A stretch of 64,000 nt of DNA from Hansfordia pulvinata (lineage: Eukaryota; Ascomycota; Sordariomycetes; Xylariales). The position numbers and the translations under genes are program-made. The notes below the pieces were generated by a model, which did no database searches, was not told the DNA's origin, and saw only the letters and a list, made by a program, of their open reading frames with translations. The DNA is taken from positions 372,001 to 436,000 of the forward strand of contig BJKQ01000013.1 of assembly GCA_006538405.1 (NCBI GenBank), in the 5' to 3' direction. Positions 35,562 through 46,736 of the stretch are shown in pieces (the first letter of the stretch is position 1; each line of letters opens with the position of its first letter).

Positions 35562-37227
35562 GATAGCCAACAAAGAAAAAATCCCAAAAAAAAGAAAGAA
35601 AAAAATACACACACCCAAGCTGTCTTTTTTTTTTTTTGCAACCAAACTACGGGATTTTCCACCACGACAGATATGGCTCCAACGGCTTCGCATGTGAAAC
35701 GGGCAGGCTGGCCTTTGCTTCTTTTCCTTTGTTTGTCTCGATGAGCGGTCTCACTGGCATAAAGATGTTTTATTTCTCTCCGACAGAAGACCCAGGCTGG
35801 GAGAAGAGGGAAAGGCCGGAGCAGCCCCGTCGAATTGGACGTGAAGCCGAGCTCGGGGAAAGGCTGCAGGGCGGGGAACATTGCGCTCCCGTCTTGACGA
35901 GTCATCAGGACCGGGACGCGAGGTGTGCCCTGCTTCTTCTCCCCTTGCATCAACACCCACAAGGCAACGGTTACGAAAAAATACACTCGGACGGAGTCTT
36001 GACTCTGATTTGGTCTCTACAACGGCGGCGTCTATGGCAAAGGGAATTGACTGTTTCCTCTCGAGTCTGTACTTGGTTCTCTCCCGGCCATGCCCAGGCC
36101 TCGGGCGAGGTGGCTAATACGACTCGACTACTTTCCACTGCTTGTTCATTGCGTGATGTTCGTGTTCTGCCGTGCACTCCATTCTTACCATGCCGCAAGT
36201 GATAATCGACCTTCCACAGCAGAGCTGCGGTTGGTGCTGGGAAGTTAGTTCCCTGGTTCGGTCAACGAGTGAAATGGTCTCGTTGGGTCGGTCTCTGCAG
36301 AAGTTACCGCGGTATCTTGTTCCCTATGAACTTCTTGAGTCGTGTGTCGACGATGGCTGTCAGGAACGCGCACCAGACGCTCACTGCATGACGTCTATTT
36401 TGGCCGCTTCATTCAGCGTCTTTGGGTATCTGACGTGTGTGTTCTTGAAATTCAACCAATCGAGCAGACCTGTACATGACTCTCGGACTAGACTTTGCCG
36501 TAATATCCCTCCTGCTGCCCCCGCTCCCGAATACTTGCTGTTGCGATTTATGAACAGCGACACTTTCGCGAGTGGCCGCTGAATGTCTCACTTCCCCTGA
36601 CGATGAACGAGGCCAATGACATCTCTCTCCATCGGGCATCACAACCTGGCAGTCTTCCAAAGGGTGCGACAATTACTTGTAAACTGTGCGTATGGCGCGT
36701 CATCCCCAGCTCGGCTCAAGGAATCGAGCGGTCTCGGACTATCAACAGTTTACTATTTGGTACTCAGATTCATACGACTTTCTGTCGAGATTCAGTGGCC
36801 GCGAGGGCCGGAGATATCTTCAAAGGGTATATTTCATTCGGTATCTTCTTCTATGTGGCCGCATGAATCATGGTGGGAATCTAATTCAAAGTCACAACTG
36901 GCCGCCCAGATATAACCAAAGCTGAGATGTCATATACCTCAGCCGTCGTCTCATCGTACCCGAGATTTCGGGGTGGACCAGTCCTCAGGGATCTCTATGT
37001 CGCACCTCATGTGCTTTGAAGTGGCGCAGATAGAAGTTTTGGAAGTGGTGCAAGAGAATCCAATCACCTTCGCTTTGATGTCTGCTTCTGACGAGATGGA
37101 TGGAAAGACACAAGTGAATCAAAGATTCTCGCGCCAGCTTCACCAGCCTCGCAGGCATCATTCAACTACACGGTGAAGACCAAGAGGGGGTGGCAAAGCG
37201 GTGGTGGGGTCGGACATCAGACAAGAA
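35562..37227. other. convergent intergenic region, no gene recognised
   Basis: A run of A-rich then T-rich sequence (35585-35637, including 13 T) follows the eL24 stop and may be its 3' end signal. The rest has short open frames only, and is less GC-rich than average. Confidence 0.5.
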
Positions 37228-37864
37228 TTACAGCTTGTTGAGAACGGCGTCGGCGCCAGAAACGGTCAGGTCCTTGCCGGGCTCGTTCTCGGCGTAGGTG
37301 ACCTTGCCGTGGTCGACGACCAGAGCGTAGCGGCCGGTGCGCTCGCCCAGAGTCCAGGCGTTAGCCTGAGAGAACTTGGCGCCCTCGTCGGAAGCGAAGA
37401 TCTGGGGGAGGAGGGACAACTATTAGCCGGGATCTTTGGTGGGGAGTGGGAGTTGAGGAGCGGACTGTAACTCACGATAGAGCTGTCCTTGATGCCGTTG
37501 GCCTTGCCCCAGGCAGACTGGACAAAGGCATCGTTGTAGGCGATGCAGATGACCTGGTCAACGCCCTTGGCCTTGAGCTCGGCGAGCTTGGCCTTGTAGC
37601 CGGGGACGTGCTGGCTGGTGCAGAGAGGGGTGAAGGCGCCAGGGACGGAGAAGAGGACGACCTTCTTGTCCTTGAACTCTGCGGGCAAAGGCGAGTCAGT
37701 ACTGGTCAAGCCAAATGAGGGAATGGCGAGATCAACGAACCTTGGTCAAAGTCCAGAGACTGGGGGATACCGCAGGAGGTGACCTCCTCAGTCTCGGGGG
37801 TGACGGGGATGTAGGAGAACTTGACCCCGGCGGGGAAAGCGTCGCCGACCTGGAGAGGAGCCAT
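37228..37864 (-). CDS. AHP1: Ahp1/Prx5-type peroxiredoxin
   Basis: Thiol peroxidase that reduces hydrogen peroxide and alkyl hydroperoxides. Exons 37864-37741, 37678-37476 and 37401-37228, 166 residues, the family size. The peroxidatic cysteine is C61 in [18 protein letters not shown] second cysteine, C31 ([10 protein letters not shown]), sits where the yeast Ahp1 resolving cysteine (C31) lies, so a two-Cys mechanism with disulfide formation is likely. [14 protein letters not shown] and [19 protein letters not shown] complete the thioredoxin-like fold. The C-terminus is NKL, only loosely like a peroxisomal targeting signal, so cytosolic location is as likely. AACCCTAA occurs 200 bases upstream of the ATG. 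Confidence 0.95.
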
Positions 37865-40800
37865 TGTGAAGGTGGGTTGAGGGTGGTGATGAGGTAGCTG
37901 TGTGGGGTCGTTGGTTCTTGGGATGATAGGGAGAGGACAAGAGGGGAGAGAGTGAGTAAGGCGACAAAGTTGACGGGGCAATCGGTTGAAATAGCAGGAC
38001 GAGGGCACGTCGTGGAGCTTTGCCTCGCACGGCGACCAGACGGAACTGACGAGCTACCCCATGAACCCTAACGTAATGCTCAGGCTCCTGGGCAGCCCCA
38101 TAGCCCTCAGCTAATAATAAGGGCGTCTCCTTGTGCCTCGTCACTTGTGCGGTAAGGTTGGAAGGTAGGTTAGGTACTCGTATGGCAGGTATTGGGAGTG
38201 GGCGTCCCGCCGTCCCGCCTTTGGTGTTTCCTGCTGGTGGGGCAAATCGCGCACCGCGATGGAGGGGCAAGAAAGGCGCAATTCGTTACCTTCGAGTACT
38301 GCCACCAGCCCGGGCAGTACTCGTACTCGTGCTCCCACCCAGCACTTAGGTAGGTAGGTAAGATAGCAGCCCTGTCGTTTCCCACCTTCAACCATTCAAT
38401 GCAGTCCCGCAGCTGCACTGGCGCCTCGCAGGTGGAACACCAATGCCATCTAGGTACGGTACTCACCCGGTGGTGGAAGGAAGTATGTACTGGGTAAGGT
38501 AGATACTGGTGATTGAGGTATCTACCAGCATCGAATGGGGGCAGCCGGTGATGCCCGTGCAACTTCCGTTCCATCAGATAACCGAGTCTGACGAGGCGCC
38601 GCATGGAAGGAGCGGGCAGCAGTCGAGCCAACGGCCATGGAAACAGAAGGAGGGGCACCGAAGCGCCCAGAGAAATTACCCGCCACCACCACGACCACCA
38701 CCAGTTGCAGTCGTTGTGTGTACGCGTACGAGTAGCGCCGGGTCCGGTTCGCCTTGAACGAGCAGCCCACACCTCTCTCTCCTTAGTCCACCCACCACGC
38801 CCACCGTCATAGCTCGCCATCCCCTCAGACTCAAGCAGCAGTCGATCGTGCCGACAGAAGATCCTTCCATGCTGCCTCATCCCACCCGATGCCACGCCGT
38901 ACTCAATGTCTCGCCCATCATCCATCCTCCTTCAGTGTCTCTGTGCGCCTTCCCGTCCTCTCACGTCCGCCGGCGCCCGCATGCCCGCCGCCCCTTTTTT
39001 CTTTTTTCCCTCTTCTCAGACGCCGCGCATCACCGCTCCCTGTCCTCGTTGCATGTGGTACAGCCTCCGGGTCCGACATCGGGCCATATCCACCATGTCA
39101 GGTCGAGGGGTCCTCAGCCCTCGCGCGTCAACACCCGCGGAAAACAGCCCGGCCTGGCTTTCTGCCACAACTTTCACTATTCAAGTCTTGCCCTGTTCGT
39201 CTTTGCACCACCCAATACATACCTCGCCTGCGCCATCGGACTGAAGCCCCTGCAGCTGGATGGCTGTGAGGCCCGAGCCCCTCGACTGGGAACGAGGGAC
39301 AAGCGCCTACCTTGATGGTAGGGCGGTCCCGGACCGTGCTCGCCCTTACTCAACGCAGTAGTTGGCTCGCCGCCCACACGCTAACGTCAGACGGTGGGCT
39401 TTGCCAGCCATTCCAGCACTTGGCTAGGGTGATGTCAGCGGCTCCGGCGCGTGGGCGCACGCCCGCACCACCCCACGACTCGGCGCCACGAACAGCTGCA
39501 GCAAGATTCCGTCCATGGCCCATATGTCCGCCCCAACGGCCGATGTGCACACGCGCACTACCATCCGACTGGCCGGGGTAAAAGCCAGCCACAACGGTTG
39601 TGCCTTGATACGCCTGGTGATATCACTTTGATGGGCAATGGCGAGCTCTTGTCATCCTCGACATCAGCTTGATTGTGACCTTCGGCGTGTAGGATCTGCT
39701 ACGCCGACGAGACGGCGATGCAAGGGCCGTTTTTCCCGCACCTGTCCGCACGTACTTAACTCGTACGTGCCGCGCCCAGATAGATGTCTTGGATGCGCCG
39801 ATCGCCGGATTCCACGTGCTGCAGACCCGAGGAGATCCAACCAGCCTTGGCCCACCGCCAATCCGATGAGCTTCGCTGCCTGATTGACCAATGTCTGCCA
39901 GCTCATGCACAACGATGCCAACTCCCACGACAGCCGGCCTGGGCTGCCCGGGGCCCCTGCGCGCACATGGGTCCCGGGGCCGGCGGATGTGGGTTGGGGA
40001 CCAGGGCAGAGTGGGATGGCCTGCGAGTGATTTCTGGAGTCTGCCGGCACGCGTAGGCATCCGTAGCCTTGCGTGAGACACACCGCACATCCTCGCGACA
40101 GGGGTTGCGGCCTATCTACCGTTTGTTGGCCGTGCCCCGGTGCGCCGCTTCGTCAATCTCTCTCGGTTGACGCGTAGACAGATTCACTCTTTACGCGTCG
40201 CATTCCGCTCTGGCGGGCTGGATGCTCGTAAAGCTGGCGCCCCCACGGAACGTAAACCCCAGTCAGGTCTCGAGCGGTCGGCCGTCGGCGTTTGTCCCGT
40301 TCAGTCGACAGCGAGCGAGCGAGCGTGGGCCGAGTTCCAGCCGGCCCGGTCCATCATCGACTCCAAAATGGGCAACGCCGAGCGAGGGCACCAGCATCCA
40401 CCCGGTTCGGAGAGCGACGCGGATGTGAGAGCTCCCGGTCGGCTGATTTCCAGCGTCGGGGCTCCGGTTTCGCGGGCCTCGCTTCATGCGCATTTTCATG
40501 CGGGTGCGCATACGAGTACCTATGTCCGCTACGGGGTGTTTGCGGGCGGCCCAGGACTCAGATGAGCGAAACGGCAGCAGTGCCTGGCCGTGGCGAGAGG
40601 GGATTCGCGGCGGCCAGGTTTCTCTGCTTTAGGTTATACAGATACGCCTTGTTGCTATCATCTTGTTTCCGACACACGTGAATGTGAGGAGCACCTGGAA
40701 ATCCCCAAGAAACCAAGCTGCTGTGAGGGCACGGGAATGGCGGGGTAGTGGTGGGGTAATCTGAGCTAAAGCCACAGTCGCGATACACCAGAATGGGCGC

Positions 40801-41157
40801 CGTGATGGACCGTGCCTGTAGCCCATTCAGCCCCGGACAGCACCGAACGAACACGGCCACATATGATCCTTGGAAGCGAAGCCGGGCCGCAGCTTGTCGT
40901 CGAAAAGGCGCGGCACCTAGCCGACAGCTTATGAGACTGTCTCCGAAGCAGCCGTGTCTACATAGCCCGCAATCTGGATCTGTCAGCCTCCACCCCGGTT
41001 TTCAGCTCTTAAGCCCCAGCATCCAAAGTGTTGAGAGCATCTTCTTTGTCCGCGAGCAGAGTGAAGCTATTGACACGCCAGGACTTTCCACAACTCTGTA
41101 CCTACCTCGCCGGCGTCCCTACATTTCTTCGCCCAGGAAACCCGAGAGTTCGCAGAC
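37865..41157. other. 3.3-kb intergenic region between divergent genes, no gene recognised
   Basis: Contains AACCCTAA (38064-38071), four TACGAGTA-type octamers (38175, 38318, 38727, 40511), AGGTAGGTAGGT repeats (about 38347) and a short GCGA repeat near 40315. Open frames are short and unconvincing on both strands. Confidence 0.5.
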
Positions 41158-41788
41158 ATGACCTCCGAAAGCGAGCCAGGCCGGCCCCCTTACCCGCCCT
41201 TCACCGAGGAGACGGCGCGCATCAAGGTCAAGGCCGCCCAGGATGCTTGGAACACAAAGTACGATATTCCCCCTTCCCCTCCTCTCCCTTCCCCTCTCCC
41301 TCACCACGTCTCTCTACGCCCTACGACCAACCTTCCCTGTCTTCCCCCGTCGCGTCCAAGGCTGACATCGCTCCGAAAGGGACCCGCACAAGGTCAAGCT
41401 GGCCTACACGCCGGACACGGTCTGGCGCAACCGGGGCGAGTTCCTGCGGGGCCGCGAGGCCGTGGCCGAGTTTCTGACGCGCAAGTGGGCGCGCGAGAAG
41501 GAGTACCGCCTGCGCAAGGAGCTGTTCGCGTTCGGCGGGGACCGCATCGCCGTGCAGTTCTGGTACGAGTGGTGCGAGGACGACGACGGCGGCGACGACG
41601 ACCAAGGGGTCCGCCGCCGCCGCCGGTGGTGGCGCACGTACGGCCTGGAGGACTGGACGTTCGCCGCGGACGGGCGCATGCGCAAGAGGCAGATGAGTGG
41701 CAACGACGTGGCCATCGGGGAGGGGGATAGGTGGTTCGTGGACGGGGTGGATGTTAACGAGGTCCCGATCGGGGAGGAGCACTGGTGA
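41158..41788 (+). CDS. DUF1348 / NTF2-like (SnoaL fold) protein
   Basis: Small cytosolic protein of the DUF1348 family, common in bacteria and fungi, biochemical role unknown. Exons 41158-41258 and 41380-41788 (CTGAC branch site), 169 residues. It shows the full family signature: [24 protein letters not shown] joined across the intron, LAYTPDTVWRNRGEFLRGREA, FLTRKWAREKEYRLRKELFAF, IAVQFWYEW, and NDVAI near the end. An extra Asp/Gly-then-Arg segment (about 106-121, EDDDGGDDDQGVRRRRR) lengthens one beta-hairpin. Family knowledge: an alpha+beta cone with a pocket for a small ligand; no catalytic role can be assigned. Confidence 0.92.
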
Positions 41789-43920
41789 GGCGAGGGCGAG
41801 GCGAGCGCTTGTGAGCGTGCGAAGGGTGCCTGGCTGTGATTGCTGTTGAAGGAGAGGGGGGGGGGGGGGGGGGTTGGTTTCTCCAGGTTCCCCTCGTCGA
41901 TCGAGGCTCATGAGAGACTCGTCATGTCGGCATCGTGTGGCTTCGTTGGCCTCCTTGACTGTTTTGAGATGACAGTGGAAATGGAAGAATGCAATGAACT
42001 CTGCCCTCCGGCACCTGCCTTACTGACACAAAACCTCTCTCCGAGAAACCGTCACTCGGAAGACGGCAAGACAAGGGAGTGGACAATGTAGTCAAAATGA
42101 CCTTGCGTATGGCGAAGTCATTTGCTGCGAATCTGAGTACTCAACGGGCCATCCGTGACAGTGGCAAGTTTCGGACGAGGCATAGAAAGGTGTGCAGGGA
42201 CCTGATGTATACGTGGCTTACAGGCCCACCGGCAGGATACCGGCGCATTCTGGTCAGCGCTTGACCTGATAAGCAGACGTTAACGCGGTGTTTTGGGTGA
42301 ATAAGACGTTCCTAACATTGGAAATGCTTACGGAAATCAGACGAATAGCCAACATCCCTCTGAAGGTATCACAATAATAATTTATGCCTAGAAGCCCCCT
42401 GTTTTTTGGACACAGCCTGGAGCTTGCAGTATTGCAGGCTCTTTGTGAATCCAATGTTTCCTGTGTCGAGACAGACCACGGCGAGGCCTGGGAAAATCTC
42501 TCGCCTGTGTCGCAGGCCTCACCAAGGGTACGTGAACGCACGTCGATGACTCTGAATTCCCATCGAAGCAGACAAATAGCCCACACGACCTCTCTCAGCA
42601 ATCTTAAGAGTTCTTGTCACCCCGAGTAATACTTGAAGCACCATAAATCAATAAGGCCATGAAAGACGGTTAAGGGGGGGAGAGTTTGTTCTCAATGAGT
42701 CTTCTATCGGAATTATTAGCGTCTAAGTTTTCGCCTGTCCCCTTCATTGTATTAGCTCCCGATTTTCAACTTAACCGTCGCGCCGCAGACTGAGCGGCAT
42801 CATCGCAGCTATCTGCCCACTTCCATAACAACCACTGGCTATAGATACCTACACATATACACACATTTACACGTATAATAAACAGTCATGAACCGATCGA
42901 GTCATTCAGACCCGCGCCCTCCCCTCCTCCACCCGCCGCCAGCCCTCTCTCGCCACAGAGCGACGGTGGTGGCTTCAACTTTAGCTTCGAGGGGACGGAC
43001 GGCAGCAGCTGCATCTGCCCGTGCGACGTCAGCTACGCGCGCCGGCTGTTGGTGTCGATGCACCGGCGCCGCAGCCTCGGGCGCAATGTGTCTGGCAGCG
43101 AGGCCTGGGAACTGGGGCATGCCCTGCGCGCCACCCAGGACACCCATGTTCCTGCATTCGGTACCTTACTCACGGGTCCAGCCGAGGCGGCGGCGCCCCC
43201 GTCGATGTCGACGCGCTCCGTTGCCGTTGCCATGTCGGGTGGCAGATTGTTCCGGAAGGGGGGTCAACACCACAACAGTACAAAGACGGGTCGATGACTA
43301 CACGAGATTGCATTTGTCGACTTGTAAAAGGGTCAGTTAGGAGTTGATATTCGTTCCGGCGACTGATCGAGGACTGATTCGACCTCCGATCTATGGCCAC
43401 TCTCAACGTGGCTGATGGTGCGGAACCTGTGGCAGCCTATTACAAGACTGTTTTGACACTTTGTTCGTCCAGCTGCCCGGGAGACCGAAGAGAGGGCGCG
43501 CCGGCGGGCAGGGTATCGCCCTCGCACAAGACGAACCCTGTTGCTCATGTTTGTCAGCGTGCAGTCGGTACCCCAAGCGATCCGCTGGGAGAGGTATGAT
43601 TGTCGGAAAACGTCATGGCATCCAAATCTGCAGCTGATGGGCCTGATTGGCCCGGCTCCCTATCCTACGCACCTTGCCCGGGTATATATTGTGGCCAAGA
43701 ACCATGCAGCACTCATCCGACAGCTCGTTTGTCATGATTAGACTGCAACAAAGAACCGCGGATTCCGACCGGCCCATCTGACATGTATCCGAGACCCAGC
43801 CGGGGTGACCTCGGCGTCTGTTCACATAGGCAGACATCGAGATGAGACGCCATCCCTTCCAGGCATTTCCTCCGCCTAGTTTGCCACAGTCACCCATTGC
43901 CATCTCGTCTCCGGCTCGAG
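41789..43920. other. intergenic, no firm gene; possible gene fragment at 42.9-43.3 kb
   Basis: A G tract lies at 41856-41873. Around 42963-43300 a plus-strand frame preceded by an acceptor-like CCACAG gives a cysteine-containing peptide (FNFSFEGTDGSSCICPCDVS) that looks less random than its surroundings, but I cannot join it to a start exon. Confidence 0.4.
41856..41873. repeat. G homopolymer, 18 bases
   Basis: Begins 68 bases after the stop codon of the DUF1348 gene, on the sense strand, probably in the 3' untranslated region. Confidence 0.95.
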
Positions 43921-45213
43921 ATGGCGGAGCGCGGCGTGGACGAGCTGATGATGGCAGCCAAACTCCAAGAGTTACTCCCCAAGATATGCGAGGTACTCGA
44001 CATACCGAGAGCCACCATCGCCGTCAACAAGGTCAAGGAAGGCAGCAGGCACTGGACCTACGGCATCCGGCCGCGAGAAGGTCGGCGGGAGTATGCCTAC
44101 CTCCGCATTCCTGTGGACGAGGCCGCGGGCAGGCTCGTCAGAAGGGGCACGTCCATCATTGCGCACGCGATGAAGTACGATCCCCACATCGTATGCCCCC
44201 CCGTTCTCAAATACTCAGATGAATACACAATAATCCGGAGGGTCAATGGACGGCCAATGGTTTGGGGCCAATTCGCAAAGGACTTTGCCCAGCGGTACCA
44301 GATCCTGGACGATCTTTCGTTGCTCATGGTCAGGATGTGGCTAATCCGACAAGCCGAACCTGACACGCCAGATCGCAGTAGGCGAATCTCGTCCACCGTC
44401 CGAGACGCAGGCGCTGACTGGATTATAGAGCACCTTAGCGGCCCCCGCGAATGGCTTATAGCTCAGGTTGACAAGGCACTCTGCCGCTCGCTGGTGGACT
44501 TCTCCTCCAGCAGCGAGGACGTCTGGGGAGACCCCATCTACTATCTACATCGAAGGATGAAGGTCAAAGAGATTCAACCCGGGCCTATAGTGGACCAGAT
44601 CCCGAAACACCACACGACGCCGCGGCACGGTGGGATACGAGAGAAGGATATATTGGTGTACTTCCACCAGGACCGTGACCTATATCCCCACAGACCCGAG
44701 GGGATGGAGCGATGCAGCGGGTAAGTCAGACACGCATTGCCGGAAATGGGACTTGCATTGACCGGTTGCAGAGTCGTCGGGTGGGACACGGCCGAGCTCG
44801 TCCCTCTCGCCGCGGCCGTCCAGTACCCGCTGTTCATCGCCGACATCCCCGGGCTGAGCCGGGCCAGCGCCGCCGAGGCCAGGGCGCTGGAGGGCGACCG
44901 GCGGTATCTGGTCTCGGCGGTCCGGAGGAGATTCAAGTACAGCGAGTACGCCAGGAAGGTGGCGGCGCTGCTCGAAACGGCGCGGGAGCGGCAGTTCTTC
45001 GAGCTGTCTCTGTTTGACAAGCAAGTCAACGTCGCCTACTGCCAACAGCGGCTGGGCTCGCCGCCGTCCAACGCCGCGCTGCTCGAGGAGCTCGGCAGGT
45101 TTGAGGCCGAGTTCCCTCCTGAATTGGGCCCCCAACAGCTTATGCTTACGCGTGACCTGCGTGCTCGACTCGAGGCGGGTGAACCTTCAGCTGCTGCTAC
45201 TGTCTGGTCGTAG
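43921..45213 (+). CDS. aminoglycoside-phosphotransferase-like protein, probably inactive
   Basis: Exons 43921-44720 and 44772-45213 (GTAAGT donor), 413 residues. The fold looks like the APH/choline-kinase family found in large numbers in filamentous fungi: an N-lobe with VNKVKEGSRHWTYGI and YAYLRIP, a hinge segment TIIRRVNGRPM, then the catalytic loop and a C-terminal VGWDTAELVPLAAAVQYPLF segment typical of the fungal members. The catalytic loop reads FHQDRDLYPHRP (248-259): the usual HxD...N pattern has lost the His and the Asn, and the metal-binding Asp of the usual DWD is Gly (G270-W271-D272). It is therefore more likely a pseudokinase or a decayed enzyme than an active kinase. Substrate unknown. 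ATG at 43921 is used because the upstream in-frame codon is TTG. Confidence 0.7.
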
Positions 45214-46736
45214 CATTATCCACAACCTGGAGGGGCTTGTGAGGTTCTTCTTCACTTGCTGGCGGAGGCCTCGGGCACAGGTCTCATTGCTCCGCACAGC
45301 GCATTCAGAGCAGTGTCTAAATACCAAGAGAGATGGACGCTCCCGCCAGGAGGGCGGGTTGACCGACATTGCCACTACTCTACTTGATGAGAGTGGACGG
45401 CGCGGATGGCCTTGTGGTGGGGATGGGCCAGAAATTTGTTGACGACTTGTTGAGCCCCAGGCCGACCCGAATTGACTTATCGATAGCGATATCCACCATT
45501 ACCCGTACGTACCGACCTGCCAGAAACAGTGCCTTTGGCGCCCGTGACGCAACGCCACTTGGATGCCATCCTGTTCAACTTGGGGGAAACGAAGAATGAC
45601 CAGATTCAATAATCCGACTGGAGGCTACTTAGGCCAGGCTTGTGAGATGCCCGTGGTAATAAGTGAATGAATGGGCAAGGCCAGGACTGTACGCCCAGCC
45701 AGAAAGTCGACCGTGGTGTGCCGGTCCTCGGGGACTTCCAGGTGAGCAATACCCGAGAAGAGTGGGATGGATATCCCTCATCAGACCGGCTCCTGTGCCT
45801 GTACCGGGCACGCGAGCATCGGACGAGGGGCTCGACCGAGGAGACAGCCTGCCAGCCTCAGGCTAGCCGCTGAGAATCTACGGGTGGATTCTCCCATTTC
45901 TCGCGCCGGGACTCCGCAAGAACAGCCAGGGACCGAGGCCCCTATCCGCATACGGAGGACGCGATGGGGAATTTGCCAGCCTGCCGCCAAACCAACTGGA
46001 AGAAGCTAAAGGCGACGGTCCCCTGCACTGCCCGCGGTGCCGTGGTCGTCCTTGTATAAGAGACGGGCACAGGCAATGCTCCACGGCCTGGCTCTCATTG
46101 GGGTTGTCCCACTAAAGCCAGGGTAGCTCACAATTCGATGCAACGCTGAACCCCGGACACACAGTCTGAGGGTCGCATTGTGTCTTTCCCTTATTCTCCG
46201 ACGGCATCGCCACCCTGACATTATCATTCTCCCACTCGCGTGCCCGCCCTGCTCAACTGTGCCAGAACGTCAGAGTTTCCTCCCATCTCATCGCAAGTCC
46301 CCAGAGTTGAGCCTTCGGAGACAGCGCCGTGTTAGACGAGGCCAAGTCGCGAGCGTCTGACGTCAGATCCGCGCCGCTGGAGCCTGCTGCTGCCCCTCCA
46401 TTCGCTCCTTCCCTTTCCCCCGCCAAACCGCTCTGGCTATTTCCCCTTCACCGGCGCCTTCCCGCTCGCCCGCCCGAGCCGAAGCGAGGTCGAAGCTTCC
46501 TGCTTCCCCAGGCCGACGCTGACTCGACAACGCGCTTTCCCCATCTGCTATTCGCGCGCGCATCTTCCCCCAGGCCTTGCTTACCTCATCTCTTTCGACC
46601 GCCGCCAATTTTACCTCGTCTCGCGGCGTCTTGTCTCGCCGACCTCACTCCCTCATCCGATCGCCAGCCTCTCCTCCACGCGACCGTCTCCGGAGCTGGC
46701 CCGGAGCGTCTCCCTCCCCTTTCCGCGTCCTCCGAA
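45214..46736. other. intergenic; pyrimidine-rich leader of the pantothenate kinase gene
   Basis: No gene recognised from 45214 to about 46180. From 46180 the plus strand is C/T-rich. The pantothenate kinase frame stays open upstream of its ATG for 136 codons (46329-46736) without an ATG, probably because pyrimidine-rich sequence lacks stops. Confidence 0.45.
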
